From positions 1 to 12,790 of the forward strand of contig WFRT01000325.1 in NCBI GenBank assembly GCA_015486445.1: a stretch of DNA of 12,790 nucleotides, read 5' to 3'. The notes under the pieces were generated by a model. That model saw nothing but the letters and a program-made list of their open reading frames with translations, was not told the origin of the DNA and searched no databases. This document shows, piece after piece, positions 5,084 through 12,186 of this stretch (its first letter is position 1; each line of letters begins with the position of its first letter). A program made the position numbers and the translations under genes. This DNA comes from Pseudomonadota bacterium (lineage in GTDB: Bacteria > Desulfobacterota > Anaeroferrophillalia > Anaeroferrophillales > Tharpellaceae).

Positions 5084-6139
5084 ATGGAAACCATAAACCA
5101 CTACCTGACCCTGACTCCGGTACACCAGGCCGGGGCAGTCGCTTTGCTGAGCTTTCTGGCGCTTCTGGCCGGAAGTTCCCTGCTGGCTTTTTTCGCCGAA
5201 TTCAAAACCGACACCGGCGCCCGGGCCGACTATTCAGTTTTAAGCCAGAAGATCAGCGGCGCAGCCCTGATCTGGGTCATCATCCTGGGACTTGGCGGCG
5301 GGGTTATCCTCTTCCTGCCCGGGTGGAACGCTCCCGGCTCCCCCCCGGAGCTTAAAATCATCGCGGCCGGCAGCCTGATGGCCCTGGTCTTTTTCCTGCT
5401 CTACCATTTCACCTTCCGGGGGCTTAAAATCAGGTTTCTGCACTCTTTGCCGGCCCTGGCCGCGGCAATCTGCGCCCTGGCCGCGGCCGCCTGGTGGTAC
5501 CTGCCCCACACCTGCGGGGCCTGGTTTGCAACCGGCGGCCGTCTGCTCAACAGCGATGAGATCATCAAATGGTGGCTGGGCCGGGAAGAGGTTGCCCGAT
5601 TCATCCATTTCATTCTCAACGCCATCGCCCTGGCCGCCATCCTTTTCCTGTTCGCCAACGCCCGGGAAAAAGAAAACCGGCGCAAACAGCCCCGGGAGTA
5701 CTATTTCAAGGCCGCAACCTTCGGCGAAGCCTGGCTGATCTGCGTGGTGACCCTGGAACTGATACCGCTGGCCTGGCTCTATTACAACCGGACCCTGGCC
5801 TTAGGCGTAAGCCTGCTGCACGCCCCGGAAGTCTACTGGCTGGCGGCCATCCTGGTAATTTTCCTGCTCGGCTGGCTGCTGCTGCTGAAAATTGTCCTTG
5901 ACGGCCTGGTCAACCGGCGGGCGACCCTGATCATCGCGATCATGTTTTTCCTCGGCCTGGGACTTTTCCAATTCGGCCCCCTGTATCACCCCCAAACCCA
6001 CGCAACCGCGAGCCGGCAATTGCGGGCAAACCCGCCGGCCCCGGCAGTTTTACCCGAAAACCGGAAAAGCGAAAACTCGGCGACGCCAGCCCCCTCAACC
6101 ACCCCCGCGCCTCAAACCCGGCCGGACGGCACCGAATAA
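5084..6139 (+). CDS. Multi-pass inner-membrane protein, unknown function
   Basis: A 351-aa protein with about eight hydrophobic segments, near residues 16-38, 58-79, 91-109, 120-140, 168-190, 214-236, 251-272 and 278-296. A Pro/Thr/Ala-rich hydrophilic tail follows from about residue 300. Histidines lie in or next to several helices (H14, one in LLYHFTF, one in ARFIHFIL), which could bind haem or metal, but no family motif is clear to me. The ATG follows a 119-bp gap after the aldolase; the ribosome binding site is weak. It may be co-transcribed with the two upstream enzymes because no terminator is visible between them, and a strong hairpin terminator follows at 6174. I cannot assign a function; a membrane subunit of a respiratory or transport complex is one possibility. 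Confidence 0.75.
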   Translation: METINHYLTLTPVHQAGAVALLSFLALLAGSSLLAFFAEFKTDTGARADYSVLSQKISGAALIWVIILGLGGGVILFLPGWNAPGSPPELKIIAAGSLMALVFFLLYHFTFRGLKIRFLHSLPALAAAICALAAAAWWYLPHTCGAWFATGGRLLNSDEIIKWWLGREEVARFIHFILNAIALAAILFLFANAREKENRRKQPREYYFKAATFGEAWLICVVTLELIPLAWLYYNRTLALGVSLLHAPEVYWLAAILVIFLLGWLLLLKIVLDGLVNRRATLIIAIMFFLGLGLFQFGPLYHPQTHATASRQLRANPPAPAVLPENRKSENSATPAPSTTPAPQTRPDGTE

Positions 6140-6173
6140 TTCCTTTTAAGAGTTTTTCCCCAGCCGTAAGCAC

Positions 6174-6210
6174 AAAAAAACCGGCCTCCGTCATGGAGGC
6201 CGGTTTTTTT
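6174..6210. terminator. Strong bidirectional Rho-independent terminator
   Basis: A7 CCGGCCTCC (6174-6189), a 5-nt loop GTCAT and GGAGGCCGG T7 (6195-6210) form a perfect 16-bp stem counting the A/T flanks. The GC core is 9 bp, with T-runs on both strands. It ends the plus-strand membrane-protein gene and probably also served the convergent minus-strand gene before the 6270-6507 element was inserted between them. Confidence 0.92.
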
Positions 6211-6261
6211 CGGATCCGCCGGCGCTCTCCCGGCGCAAACCCTTTGTACAACGGCAATCAA

Positions 6262-6269
6262 CCGCAGTC
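6262..6269. repeat. Left 8-bp target-site duplication
   Basis: CCGCAGTC directly abuts the outer end of the left inverted repeat of the 238-bp element and is repeated exactly at 6508-6515. Confidence 0.8.
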
Positions 6270-6507
6270 GTAACTATTCAGCTAAATTTCATCTCCCCTC
6301 TTTCAGGAGTGGGCGGGGGTGGTTTTTCTGAGCGGTTTCGGAAAGATTTCGTCGTTTTTCCCAGCGAGCGGGAGCCTATAAGCATTGCAACTGTCTGAGC
6401 GTAAGCGAGTTTTGCAAGGCGGGCGTAGTGAGCGTAAGGAAAAACAGAAATCTTAACGCTTAGCGAAGAAAAGCCACGGCCGACCCTGTATTCGGCTGAA
6501 TAGTTAC
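6270..6507. mobile_element. 238-bp MITE, probably IS66-derived
   Basis: Perfect 13-bp terminal inverted repeats, GTAACTATTCAGC at 6270-6282 and its reverse complement at 6495-6507, are flanked by exact 8-bp direct repeats. No open frame of note lies inside. The interior is a long imperfect palindrome. GTGGTTTTTCT near 6319 pairs with AGAAAAGCCAC near 6468, AAGATTTC (6343-6350) with GAAATCTT (6447-6454), GTTTTTCC (6354-6361) with GGAAAAAC (6438-6445), and TTGCAA (6385-6390) with TTGCAA (6412-6417) at the apex. IS66-family elements characteristically start with GTAA and make 8-bp duplications (family knowledge), so an IS66 transposase is the best candidate for having mobilised it. It lies immediately after the stop codon of the FlgT-C-like gene and separates it from the 6174-6210 terminator. 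Confidence 0.85.
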
Positions 6508-6515
6508 CCGCAGTC
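6508..6515. repeat. Right 8-bp target-site duplication
   Basis: Second exact copy of CCGCAGTC. Its last base is also the last base of the TAG stop codon of the minus-strand gene, so insertion left the coding sequence intact. Confidence 0.8.
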
Positions 6516-7558
6516 TACCATTCCACCAGGTCTCCCATCATCACCCGGCCGCTGACTATCCGGGCCTCGGCATAATCGAAGCCAAAATTACGCAGGATTT
6601 TTATCCGGCCCCGGGGCTGGCCGGCAACATAGCCGGCCCGCATTCCGGTCCTCGGGTCGACAACCACGTGTCCGGGGGTCAGGACCTCAAGTTCCCGGCC
6701 CGGGGTCAGGCCGCTCAGGTATCCGACATTGAGATAGGCCATCGCCCCCTGGACCAGGAAAACCTTGCCCTGGGGACGGGCCTGGCTGACCACCGGCCGC
6801 AGCAGATTCAAAGCCTGGTACAGGCAACGGCCCATGGCCTGATCGATCTGCCAGGCCGCGGTCACCTTTTCCCGCACGGTCCGCCGGGGAAAGCGGGTTC
6901 CGGCATAGCTGTCGACAACAAAGAAACTGAGCTCGACATTGCCGGGAAAAGTCATCGGCAAATGGGCTTCTTCAAGGAAAAAAAGGTAGCGGCTGCCGGG
7001 GTATTCCCCGAGAAAAGTGGCCACGGCCACGGGGTTGTTCAGGGCTTCGCGATAACGAAAATTATTCAGCACGGCCTGCAGTTGAACCGGGTCGAGATAG
7101 ATGTAACCCAGCGACGCCATCACCGAGGGCGCCGCCCGGAGCAGGGCCTGCGCGGCACGGGGCGGGGCAAAACCCGAAGCAAACAACAGGCCAGCCTTGG
7201 GCCGCCAGCGACCGGCCACCGAGCCGTTAGCGCCGACCTGCTGTTCGAGCCGGCGCAAACGTTTCTCATAGTCGTCCTGCTTCTGCTTTTCGGGACTGGC
7301 GCCCTTCTCCTTATCCCCGCGGAGCATGGCGCTGATATTGAAACTTCGCTGTTCAATCTGTCCCTTGCGAAAATCATCCCCCGAAATCAGGCTGGGGGAC
7401 ATCGTGAGCATCCTCTCCTGGGCCGGAGTCAAATTGTTGAAATCGACATCGCCGGCCTGGCCCGCAGTTGCCTGAGCGCACAAAACGACTGCCGCCAAAA
7501 GAATAAAACCGGTGCGGAATTTTCTGCCGGTCAGCCCGAAACTTACAGGAAAAAACAT
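6515..7558 (-). CDS. Exported protein with FlgT-C-like domain
   Basis: A 347-aa predicted periplasmic protein. The ATG ending at 7558 has GGAAGGG 6 nt upstream; a TTG two codons earlier would fall in that spacer. A signal peptide covers about residues 1-36 (basic GRKFRTG, hydrophobic FILLAAVVL, likely cleavage after GQA). A charged coiled-coil-like helix follows at about 88-110 (KQKQDDYEKRLRRLEQQ) and a middle domain I do not recognise at about 115-260. The last 85 residues (VYLN-like AYLNVGYLSGLTPGRELEVL, VVDPRTGMRAGYV, then SGRVMMGDLV) follow the pattern of the FlgT C-terminal domain: GxxVGDxLEV, DPxTGEVLG, VSGxxxxGDLV. That domain is known from the Vibrio flagellar T-ring protein but is wider spread, so a flagellar role is only a possibility. 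The gene lies downstream of the beta-barrel gene but beyond its terminator, so it probably has its own promoter, which I could not identify securely. Confidence 0.7.
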   Translation of the reverse strand: MFFPVSFGLTGRKFRTGFILLAAVVLCAQATAGQAGDVDFNNLTPAQERMLTMSPSLISGDDFRKGQIEQRSFNISAMLRGDKEKGASPEKQKQDDYEKRLRRLEQQVGANGSVAGRWRPKAGLLFASGFAPPRAAQALLRAAPSVMASLGYIYLDPVQLQAVLNNFRYREALNNPVAVATFLGEYPGSRYLFFLEEAHLPMTFPGNVELSFFVVDSYAGTRFPRRTVREKVTAAWQIDQAMGRCLYQALNLLRPVVSQARPQGKVFLVQGAMAYLNVGYLSGLTPGRELEVLTPGHVVVDPRTGMRAGYVAGQPRGRIKILRNFGFDYAEARIVSGRVMMGDLVEW

Positions 7559-7643
7559 TCCCAACCCTTCCCCCGACAGCCTGGAAGCTTAAACCTTATC
7601 CAGTGCCGGTCAGCAACAAACCCTTTTTTTACAACCCCCAAAG

Positions 7644-7683
7644 AAAAAGGCATCCGGGCCATTGCAACAATGGCCCGGATGCC
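7644..7683 (-). terminator. Rho-independent terminator of the outer-membrane protein gene
   Basis: A perfect 16-bp inverted repeat, GGCATCCGGGCCATTG (7649-7664) and its complement (7668-7683), surrounds a 3-nt centre (physically a 5-nt loop). On the minus strand it is followed by TTTTTCTTT. It lies about 60 bp past the beta-barrel stop codon and should insulate the FlgT-C-like gene from it. Confidence 0.9.
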
Positions 7684-7746
7684 CACCAAATAGCATAATC
7701 GACAGGTTTCCGCAAACCGGGTGAACCCGTCCCGGACGAACCAGGT

Positions 7747-9711
7747 CTAGAAGTTCCAGATCAACTCAAAAGCGAGCCGGGTGGCGACATCGTCTTTCTT
7801 CTTGCCGGAGTAGGCTTTGGTGATATCGTCAACCACGTCGCCGGGGAAGAAAAATGAGAACTGCCCCTTGATGAACATATTCTTGCTGAGCGCCAGAATC
7901 GTCTCGTTGTCCCACTCGGTGCCGAGGTAGCCGGAATCGATTTCGTGGATCGAGCCGTCGTAGGAAGGCATCCGGAAATCTTCATTGTATCTGAAGACAT
8001 TGACATTGGTCTTGTAAATCAGGAAACGTTTCGGGGCTGTATTGAGGCCGATACTGAACATCGTCAGGCCGGGGTTGTCGCCACGGCCGTTACCGGTGCC
8101 GGCAAAGTTCTCGAGGCCGCCGGTGGCAACCGGGGTACCGGAGCCGTAAAATTCCGGCAGGTAGCCGTAGAGAACGGAACCCAGAACCATATTGGTATCA
8201 CCGATAATCGTGTTTTCACCACCCCAGTGCGAGGAGAAGCGCTGCAGGTTGTCGACCCCGGTGTAACCTTCAAGCTTGTCGTCGGTGGGATCATCGTCAC
8301 CGGAGGTATACATAACCCCGATGTGGGGCCGGAACGTGAATCCGAAATATTCCTTGAGTTCAAACGCGAGGTCGCCGGCCAAGGCGTAGGCCCGGATATC
8401 GTAATCGTCTTCGAAATGCTCCCCGGTCTGGTAGTCAACATACTTTCCCAACCCGGTGTTGTCGGCGGTACCAAACTGGTAGACGCCCTCGAAGAACGGC
8501 CTGATCATGCCGAAATCACCCTGGTAATAGAAGCCGATATGATGGGAATTGGTATCGGCCTTGGGCATCTCATCATTAAAATAGTTGTTGGTGAGACTGA
8601 AATCGGCCTGATCCAGCAGATGCTGGCCGCCCAGGAGCTTGGCCGAAGTGCCGGCTCCGGCCACCAGGTCGATGGCCGGGGCGGCGGCCTGAACCTTGGC
8701 CGTATCGAGTCTGCCGCCTTCGATCCGGGTCGTGGTCGAGCCGTCGGTGCCGTGCTCGGTTATAACCTGGCCACCGACCACGATCCCCGGAACCAGGGGA
8801 TTGAGAGCGTAGGCCTGGGTGTTGAGTTCATTTTGTTTGCTGCCCAGTTTCTCATTGACCGCACTGCCGAACAAAAAATTCTGCAAAGTGTTGGCGCGAA
8901 TGTTGCGAATCCGATCGAAGGCATACATGAAACGCACCCGGTTTTTTTTGTCGACATGGTAGTCAACCGCCACCGAGTAAAGATCGCGGTCATCATCATG
9001 GTTGCCGCGTCGCAAATTGCTGATCTGCCAGTCGTTCTCTTTGAGCTTGTGATAACCGAAATGGAAATCGACCTTTTCGCCGACGTTACCGGTCATCCAG
9101 AAACCGGGGTTGTCGTCGCCGTAAATCAGGCCGCCGCCATCGAAGGCATCGAGCTCATAAACGTCCCAGCCGGCATGCAACCGCAGGTTCAACGACTTGG
9201 CAAACGGCATCAAAACCGTGCAGTGCAGCCGCTCGAGACCATAGTTGCTGTTGCTTTCCTTGATATCGACCACGCCGGGGTCGTCGTTGCCCCGATCGTC
9301 TACCACATGGTTGTCGACGACGCCGTCAAACTCGAGACAGGCGTAGAAACTCCAGATCTCGTCGTTCGGCATGGCGTTGAAGTAGAGCTTGTTCTCAACC
9401 CGTATATAGCTGTTGGAAAGCCAGCCGGCCTCGTTGGGATGGTTTTGAAAGATGTCACCCGGCACAAAACTGTCAACGTCACCGAGTCCGAAATCGTAAT
9501 TGTCTTCCATGGTCGGGATGATCCTGGTCAGGGCCCCGAAGCTCATCTGGATGTCGCCGGGCCGATGAACGTTGATACTCCCGGGACCGACGATTCCGGC
9601 CTTGGTGATGTCCTCGGCCTCTTTCCGCAGATCAGGTTTGGACGCGGCCCACGAAACCCCACCGCCCAGCAAAAGCAAACCTACCAGCAAGCCAACCAGT
9701 ATCTTCTTCAT
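7747..9711 (-). CDS. Outer-membrane beta-barrel protein, porin-like
   Basis: A 654-aa exported protein. The start is supported by GGAGGAG about 7 nt upstream of the ATG. The N-terminus is a textbook signal peptide (MKKILVGLLVGLLLLGGGV, cleavage near SWA-A). The mature part contains many alternating hydrophobic/polar stretches typical of barrel strands (VDFHFGYHKL, YSVAVDYHV, VRFMYAFDRI, HIGFYYQGDF) with acidic, Asp/Asn-rich loops. It ends in LAFELIWNF; a C-terminal Phe on the last strand is the recognition signal for the BAM outer-membrane assembly machinery. Length and style resemble the large alginate-export-like porins of Gram-negative bacteria, but I cannot name the substrate. The Asp-rich loops suggest cation binding or passage. 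It appears monocistronic, with a promoter candidate at 9788-9816 and a terminator at 7644-7683. Confidence 0.8.
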   Translation of the reverse strand: MKKILVGLLVGLLLLGGGVSWAASKPDLRKEAEDITKAGIVGPGSINVHRPGDIQMSFGALTRIIPTMEDNYDFGLGDVDSFVPGDIFQNHPNEAGWLSNSYIRVENKLYFNAMPNDEIWSFYACLEFDGVVDNHVVDDRGNDDPGVVDIKESNSNYGLERLHCTVLMPFAKSLNLRLHAGWDVYELDAFDGGGLIYGDDNPGFWMTGNVGEKVDFHFGYHKLKENDWQISNLRRGNHDDDRDLYSVAVDYHVDKKNRVRFMYAFDRIRNIRANTLQNFLFGSAVNEKLGSKQNELNTQAYALNPLVPGIVVGGQVITEHGTDGSTTTRIEGGRLDTAKVQAAAPAIDLVAGAGTSAKLLGGQHLLDQADFSLTNNYFNDEMPKADTNSHHIGFYYQGDFGMIRPFFEGVYQFGTADNTGLGKYVDYQTGEHFEDDYDIRAYALAGDLAFELKEYFGFTFRPHIGVMYTSGDDDPTDDKLEGYTGVDNLQRFSSHWGGENTIIGDTNMVLGSVLYGYLPEFYGSGTPVATGGLENFAGTGNGRGDNPGLTMFSIGLNTAPKRFLIYKTNVNVFRYNEDFRMPSYDGSIHEIDSGYLGTEWDNETILALSKNMFIKGQFSFFFPGDVVDDITKAYSGKKKDDVATRLAFELIWNF

Positions 9712-9787
9712 AAGTTCTCTCCTCCCCAGGAAAATTGGATAGAATAAAATACCGCGTATCCGGTTAATTGGTGATAATTAAAATATT

Positions 9788-9816
9788 CTCATACATCAGC
9801 GAAAAAGGCTTGTCAA
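9788..9816 (-). promoter_or_regulatory. Promoter of the outer-membrane protein gene
   Basis: On the minus strand a perfect TTGACA (9811-9816) lies 17 bp from TATGAG (9788-9793, four of six -10 bases). The predicted start near 9781 gives a 5' leader of about 70 nt before the ATG. Confidence 0.5.
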
Positions 9817-9857
9817 GCTAATTTATCCACAAAGCAAAACCGGGTTCTACCCCGCTG

Positions 9858-9879
9858 TCCGAAGCCGGTCGGAAGCCGG
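9858..9879 (+). repeat. 11-bp tandem repeat upstream of the pse promoter
   Basis: TCCGAAGCCGG (9858-9868) is followed directly by TCGGAAGCCGG (9869-9879), with one mismatch. The pair is also enclosed by an inverted repeat, TGTCCG (9856-9861) and CGGACA (9877-9882). The 11-bp period places both copies on the same DNA face, ending 10 bp before the -35 box, a suitable site for an activator or repressor. Confidence 0.45.
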
Positions 9880-9889
9880 ACAACAGGGC

Positions 9890-9918
9890 TTTACATTATG
9901 GTTGATGGAGGCTATAAA
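9890..9918 (+). promoter_or_regulatory. Promoter of the pse operon
   Basis: TTTACA (9890-9895) and TATAAA (9913-9918) each match five of six sigma-70 consensus bases, with optimal 17-bp spacing. Transcription should start near 9925, leaving a leader of about 55 nt before the TTG start of pseB. Confidence 0.65.
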
Positions 9919-9980
9919 AAAGGGCGGGTTCCACTCTCGCTTCATTGACTGTCAATTCACCAATTTCCAGGGAGACGATT

Positions 9981-10991
9981 TTGCGCAAAGGAAGCTCTGT
10001 CCTGATTACCGGGGGAACCGGCTCTTTCGGGCGAAAATTTGTTGCCACGGTCCTTGAACATTACCCCGGAATCAGGCGTCTCGTGGTCTTTTCCCGGGAT
10101 GAACTCAAGCAGTACGAAATGGCCCAGGAATTCCCGCCGGGAAAATATCGTCAATTGCGTTATTTCATCGGCGACGTCCGCGACCGCGACCGTCTCCGCC
10201 GGGCCCTGGAAGGCATCGACACGGTCATTCACGCCGCCGCCCTGAAACAGGTTCCGGCGGCCGAATACAATCCCTTCGAATGCATCAAGACCAACGTCAT
10301 CGGCGCCCAGAACCTGATTGAAGCCTGTCTCGACTCCGGGGTCGGCAAGGTGGTGGCCCTGTCAACCGACAAGGCGGCTGGGCCGGTCAATCTCTACGGC
10401 GCCACCAAGCTCTGCTCCGACAAGCTGTTCGTCGCCGCCAACAATTTCCGCGGCAAAAAGGAGATCCGCTTCGCGGTGGTCCGCTACGGCAACGTCATGG
10501 GCAGCCGGGGCAGCGTCATTCCCTACTTTCTCAAGCAACGCGCCACCGGGGTGCTGCCGGTAACCGACCGGCGCATGACCCGCTTCAACATCACCCTTGA
10601 AAAGGGCGTTGACCTGGTGCTGGAAGCCCTGGAAAAGATGTGGGGCGGCGAGATTTTCGTCCCCAAGATCCCGAGCTACCTGATCACCGACCTGGCCGAG
10701 GCCATCGCCCCGGACTGCCGGATCGAAGAGATCGGCATCCGCCCGGGCGAAAAACTGCACGAGGAGATGATCACCCCGTCCGATGCGGTCAACACGATCG
10801 AGCATCGAAACGGTTTCATCATCCTGCCGGCAACGCCGACCTGGGAGCCCGGCGACCTTATGCGGGCCCGCAACGCGGCCCCCTGCCCGGACGGCTTTCA
10901 TTACGACAGCCTCAACAACCCCAAACGGCTTTCGGTCGACCAACTGCGCGAACTGATCCGCCGCCACGTCAACCCGGATTTCAAGGTCTGA
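9981..10991 (+). CDS. pseB: UDP-N-acetylglucosamine 4,6-dehydratase (inverting)
   Basis: A 336-aa extended short-chain dehydrogenase. It catalyses the first step of pseudaminic acid synthesis: 4,6-dehydration of UDP-GlcNAc with C5 inversion, using bound NADP. The glycine-rich GGTGSFG (11-17) binds the cofactor. The PseB signature KQVPAAEYNPFECIKTN is present, as are active-site D130 and K131 (STDKA) and the Y139/K143 pair of YGATK, with the same K-Y spacing as Helicobacter FlaA1. I place the start at the TTG at 9981 because AGGGAG (9969-9974) lies exactly 6 nt upstream; an earlier TTG at 9945 has no ribosome binding site and would add 12 residues ahead of the fold. The stop is 1 bp from the pseC ATG. 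The product is cytoplasmic. Confidence 0.93.
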   Translation: MRKGSSVLITGGTGSFGRKFVATVLEHYPGIRRLVVFSRDELKQYEMAQEFPPGKYRQLRYFIGDVRDRDRLRRALEGIDTVIHAAALKQVPAAEYNPFECIKTNVIGAQNLIEACLDSGVGKVVALSTDKAAGPVNLYGATKLCSDKLFVAANNFRGKKEIRFAVVRYGNVMGSRGSVIPYFLKQRATGVLPVTDRRMTRFNITLEKGVDLVLEALEKMWGGEIFVPKIPSYLITDLAEAIAPDCRIEEIGIRPGEKLHEEMITPSDAVNTIEHRNGFIILPATPTWEPGDLMRARNAAPCPDGFHYDSLNNPKRLSVDQLRELIRRHVNPDFKV

Positions 10992-10992
10992 A

Positions 10993-12186
10993 ATGGAACC
11001 GCCCTCTTTCATTCCCTACGGCCGCCAGGAGATCGATGAACACGACATCGAGGCGGTGGTCGAAGTCCTGAAATCCGACTGGCTCACCCAGGGCCCGGCC
11101 GGTGAACGCTTCGAACAGGCTTTCGCTGAATTTTGCGGAGCCCGCTTCGCGGTCGCCGTATCCTCGGGAACCGCGGCCCTGCACCTGGCCATGCTGGCGG
11201 CGGGCTTCGGGCCCGGCGACGAAGTTGTAACCAGCCCCATCACCTTCGTCGCCACGGCCAACGCCGTGGTCTACGCCGGGGCCCAGCCGGTTTTTGCCGA
11301 TATCGACAAAGCCACCATCAACCTCGATCCCCGGGCCGCCGCGGCCCGGATCACCCCCCGCACCCGGGGCCTGATCCCGATCCATTTCGCCGGCCAGCCG
11401 GCCGACATGAAAGCCTTTTCCGAACTCGCCGGCAAACACAACCTGGTCGTTATCGAAGATGCCGCCCACGCCCTCGGCGCCACCTACGAAAGTGAGGGCA
11501 AACTTTTCAAAGTGGGGTCCTGCGCCCACAGCCTGATGACCATCTTTTCCTGCCACCCGGTCAAGCATATCGCAACCGGCGAGGGCGGGGTTATCACCAC
11601 CAACGACAAGGCCCTGGCAACCCGGCTCCGGCGCCTGCGCTCCCACGGCATTACCCGCGACCCGGCGCGGCTCAAAAACAATGACGGCCCCTGGTTCTAC
11701 GAAATGCAGGAGTTGGGTTTCAACTACCGGCTGACCGATATCCAGGCGGCGCTGGGGCTGAGCCAGTTGGGAAAAGCCCAACGCTTCATCGCCCGCCGCC
11801 GCCTGCTGGCGGCCCGCTACAACGAAGCCTGCAAAACCGAGCCCGCCATCCAGCCCCTGGAGCAGAGACCCGGGACCGACTCTTCCTGGCACCTCTACGT
11901 GCTCCGGGCCTGCGGAATCGACCGGCGAACCTTTTTTGCCGAGCTCCGGGCCGCCGGCCTCGGGGTCAACGTGCACTACATCCCGGTTCACCTCCAGCCC
12001 TGGTACCGGGAAAATTTCGCTTATGGTCCCGGCGACCTGCCGGCTGCCGAGGCCTACTACGAGCAGGCGGTCTCGATTCCCCTCTTCCCCGCCCTGACCG
12101 ACGCCGAAAGTGAAAGGGTGATCAAAACCGTGCTCGAAACCGCCCGCCGCCTGCGGGAATGCGGCCGGCAGGAAAAGGAAAAATGA
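10993..12186 (+). CDS. pseC: UDP-4-amino-4,6-dideoxy-N-acetyl-beta-L-altrosamine transaminase
   Basis: A 397-aa PLP-dependent aminotransferase of the DegT/DnrJ/EryC1/StrS sugar-aminotransferase family. It transfers an amino group, usually from glutamate, to C4 of the PseB product. The N-terminal IPYGRQEID followed by SDWLTQGP is the family opening. D156 in VIEDAAHA should contact the PLP ring nitrogen, and K191 in SCHPVKHIATGEGG is the Schiff-base lysine. The C-terminal VHYIPVHLQPWY motif is also typical. The length is normal. AAGG inside the last pseB codons serves as its ribosome binding site, so the genes are tightly coupled. The stop overlaps the next ATG by 4 bp. Confidence 0.94.
   Translation: MEPPSFIPYGRQEIDEHDIEAVVEVLKSDWLTQGPAGERFEQAFAEFCGARFAVAVSSGTAALHLAMLAAGFGPGDEVVTSPITFVATANAVVYAGAQPVFADIDKATINLDPRAAAARITPRTRGLIPIHFAGQPADMKAFSELAGKHNLVVIEDAAHALGATYESEGKLFKVGSCAHSLMTIFSCHPVKHIATGEGGVITTNDKALATRLRRLRSHGITRDPARLKNNDGPWFYEMQELGFNYRLTDIQAALGLSQLGKAQRFIARRRLLAARYNEACKTEPAIQPLEQRPGTDSSWHLYVLRACGIDRRTFFAELRAAGLGVNVHYIPVHLQPWYRENFAYGPGDLPAAEAYYEQAVSIPLFPALTDAESERVIKTVLETARRLRECGRQEKEK

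Noticed and set aside
7945..9747. 600-codon open frame antisense to the outer-membrane protein gene
   Set aside because: It is the shadow of a long GC-rich gene: no ribosome binding site, no recognisable domain, and the minus-strand frame has a signal peptide, barrel strands and a terminal Phe.
9945..9980. Earlier TTG start for pseB
   Set aside because: No Shine-Dalgarno precedes it, whereas AGGGAG stands 6 nt before the TTG at 9981, which also gives the normal PseB N-terminus.
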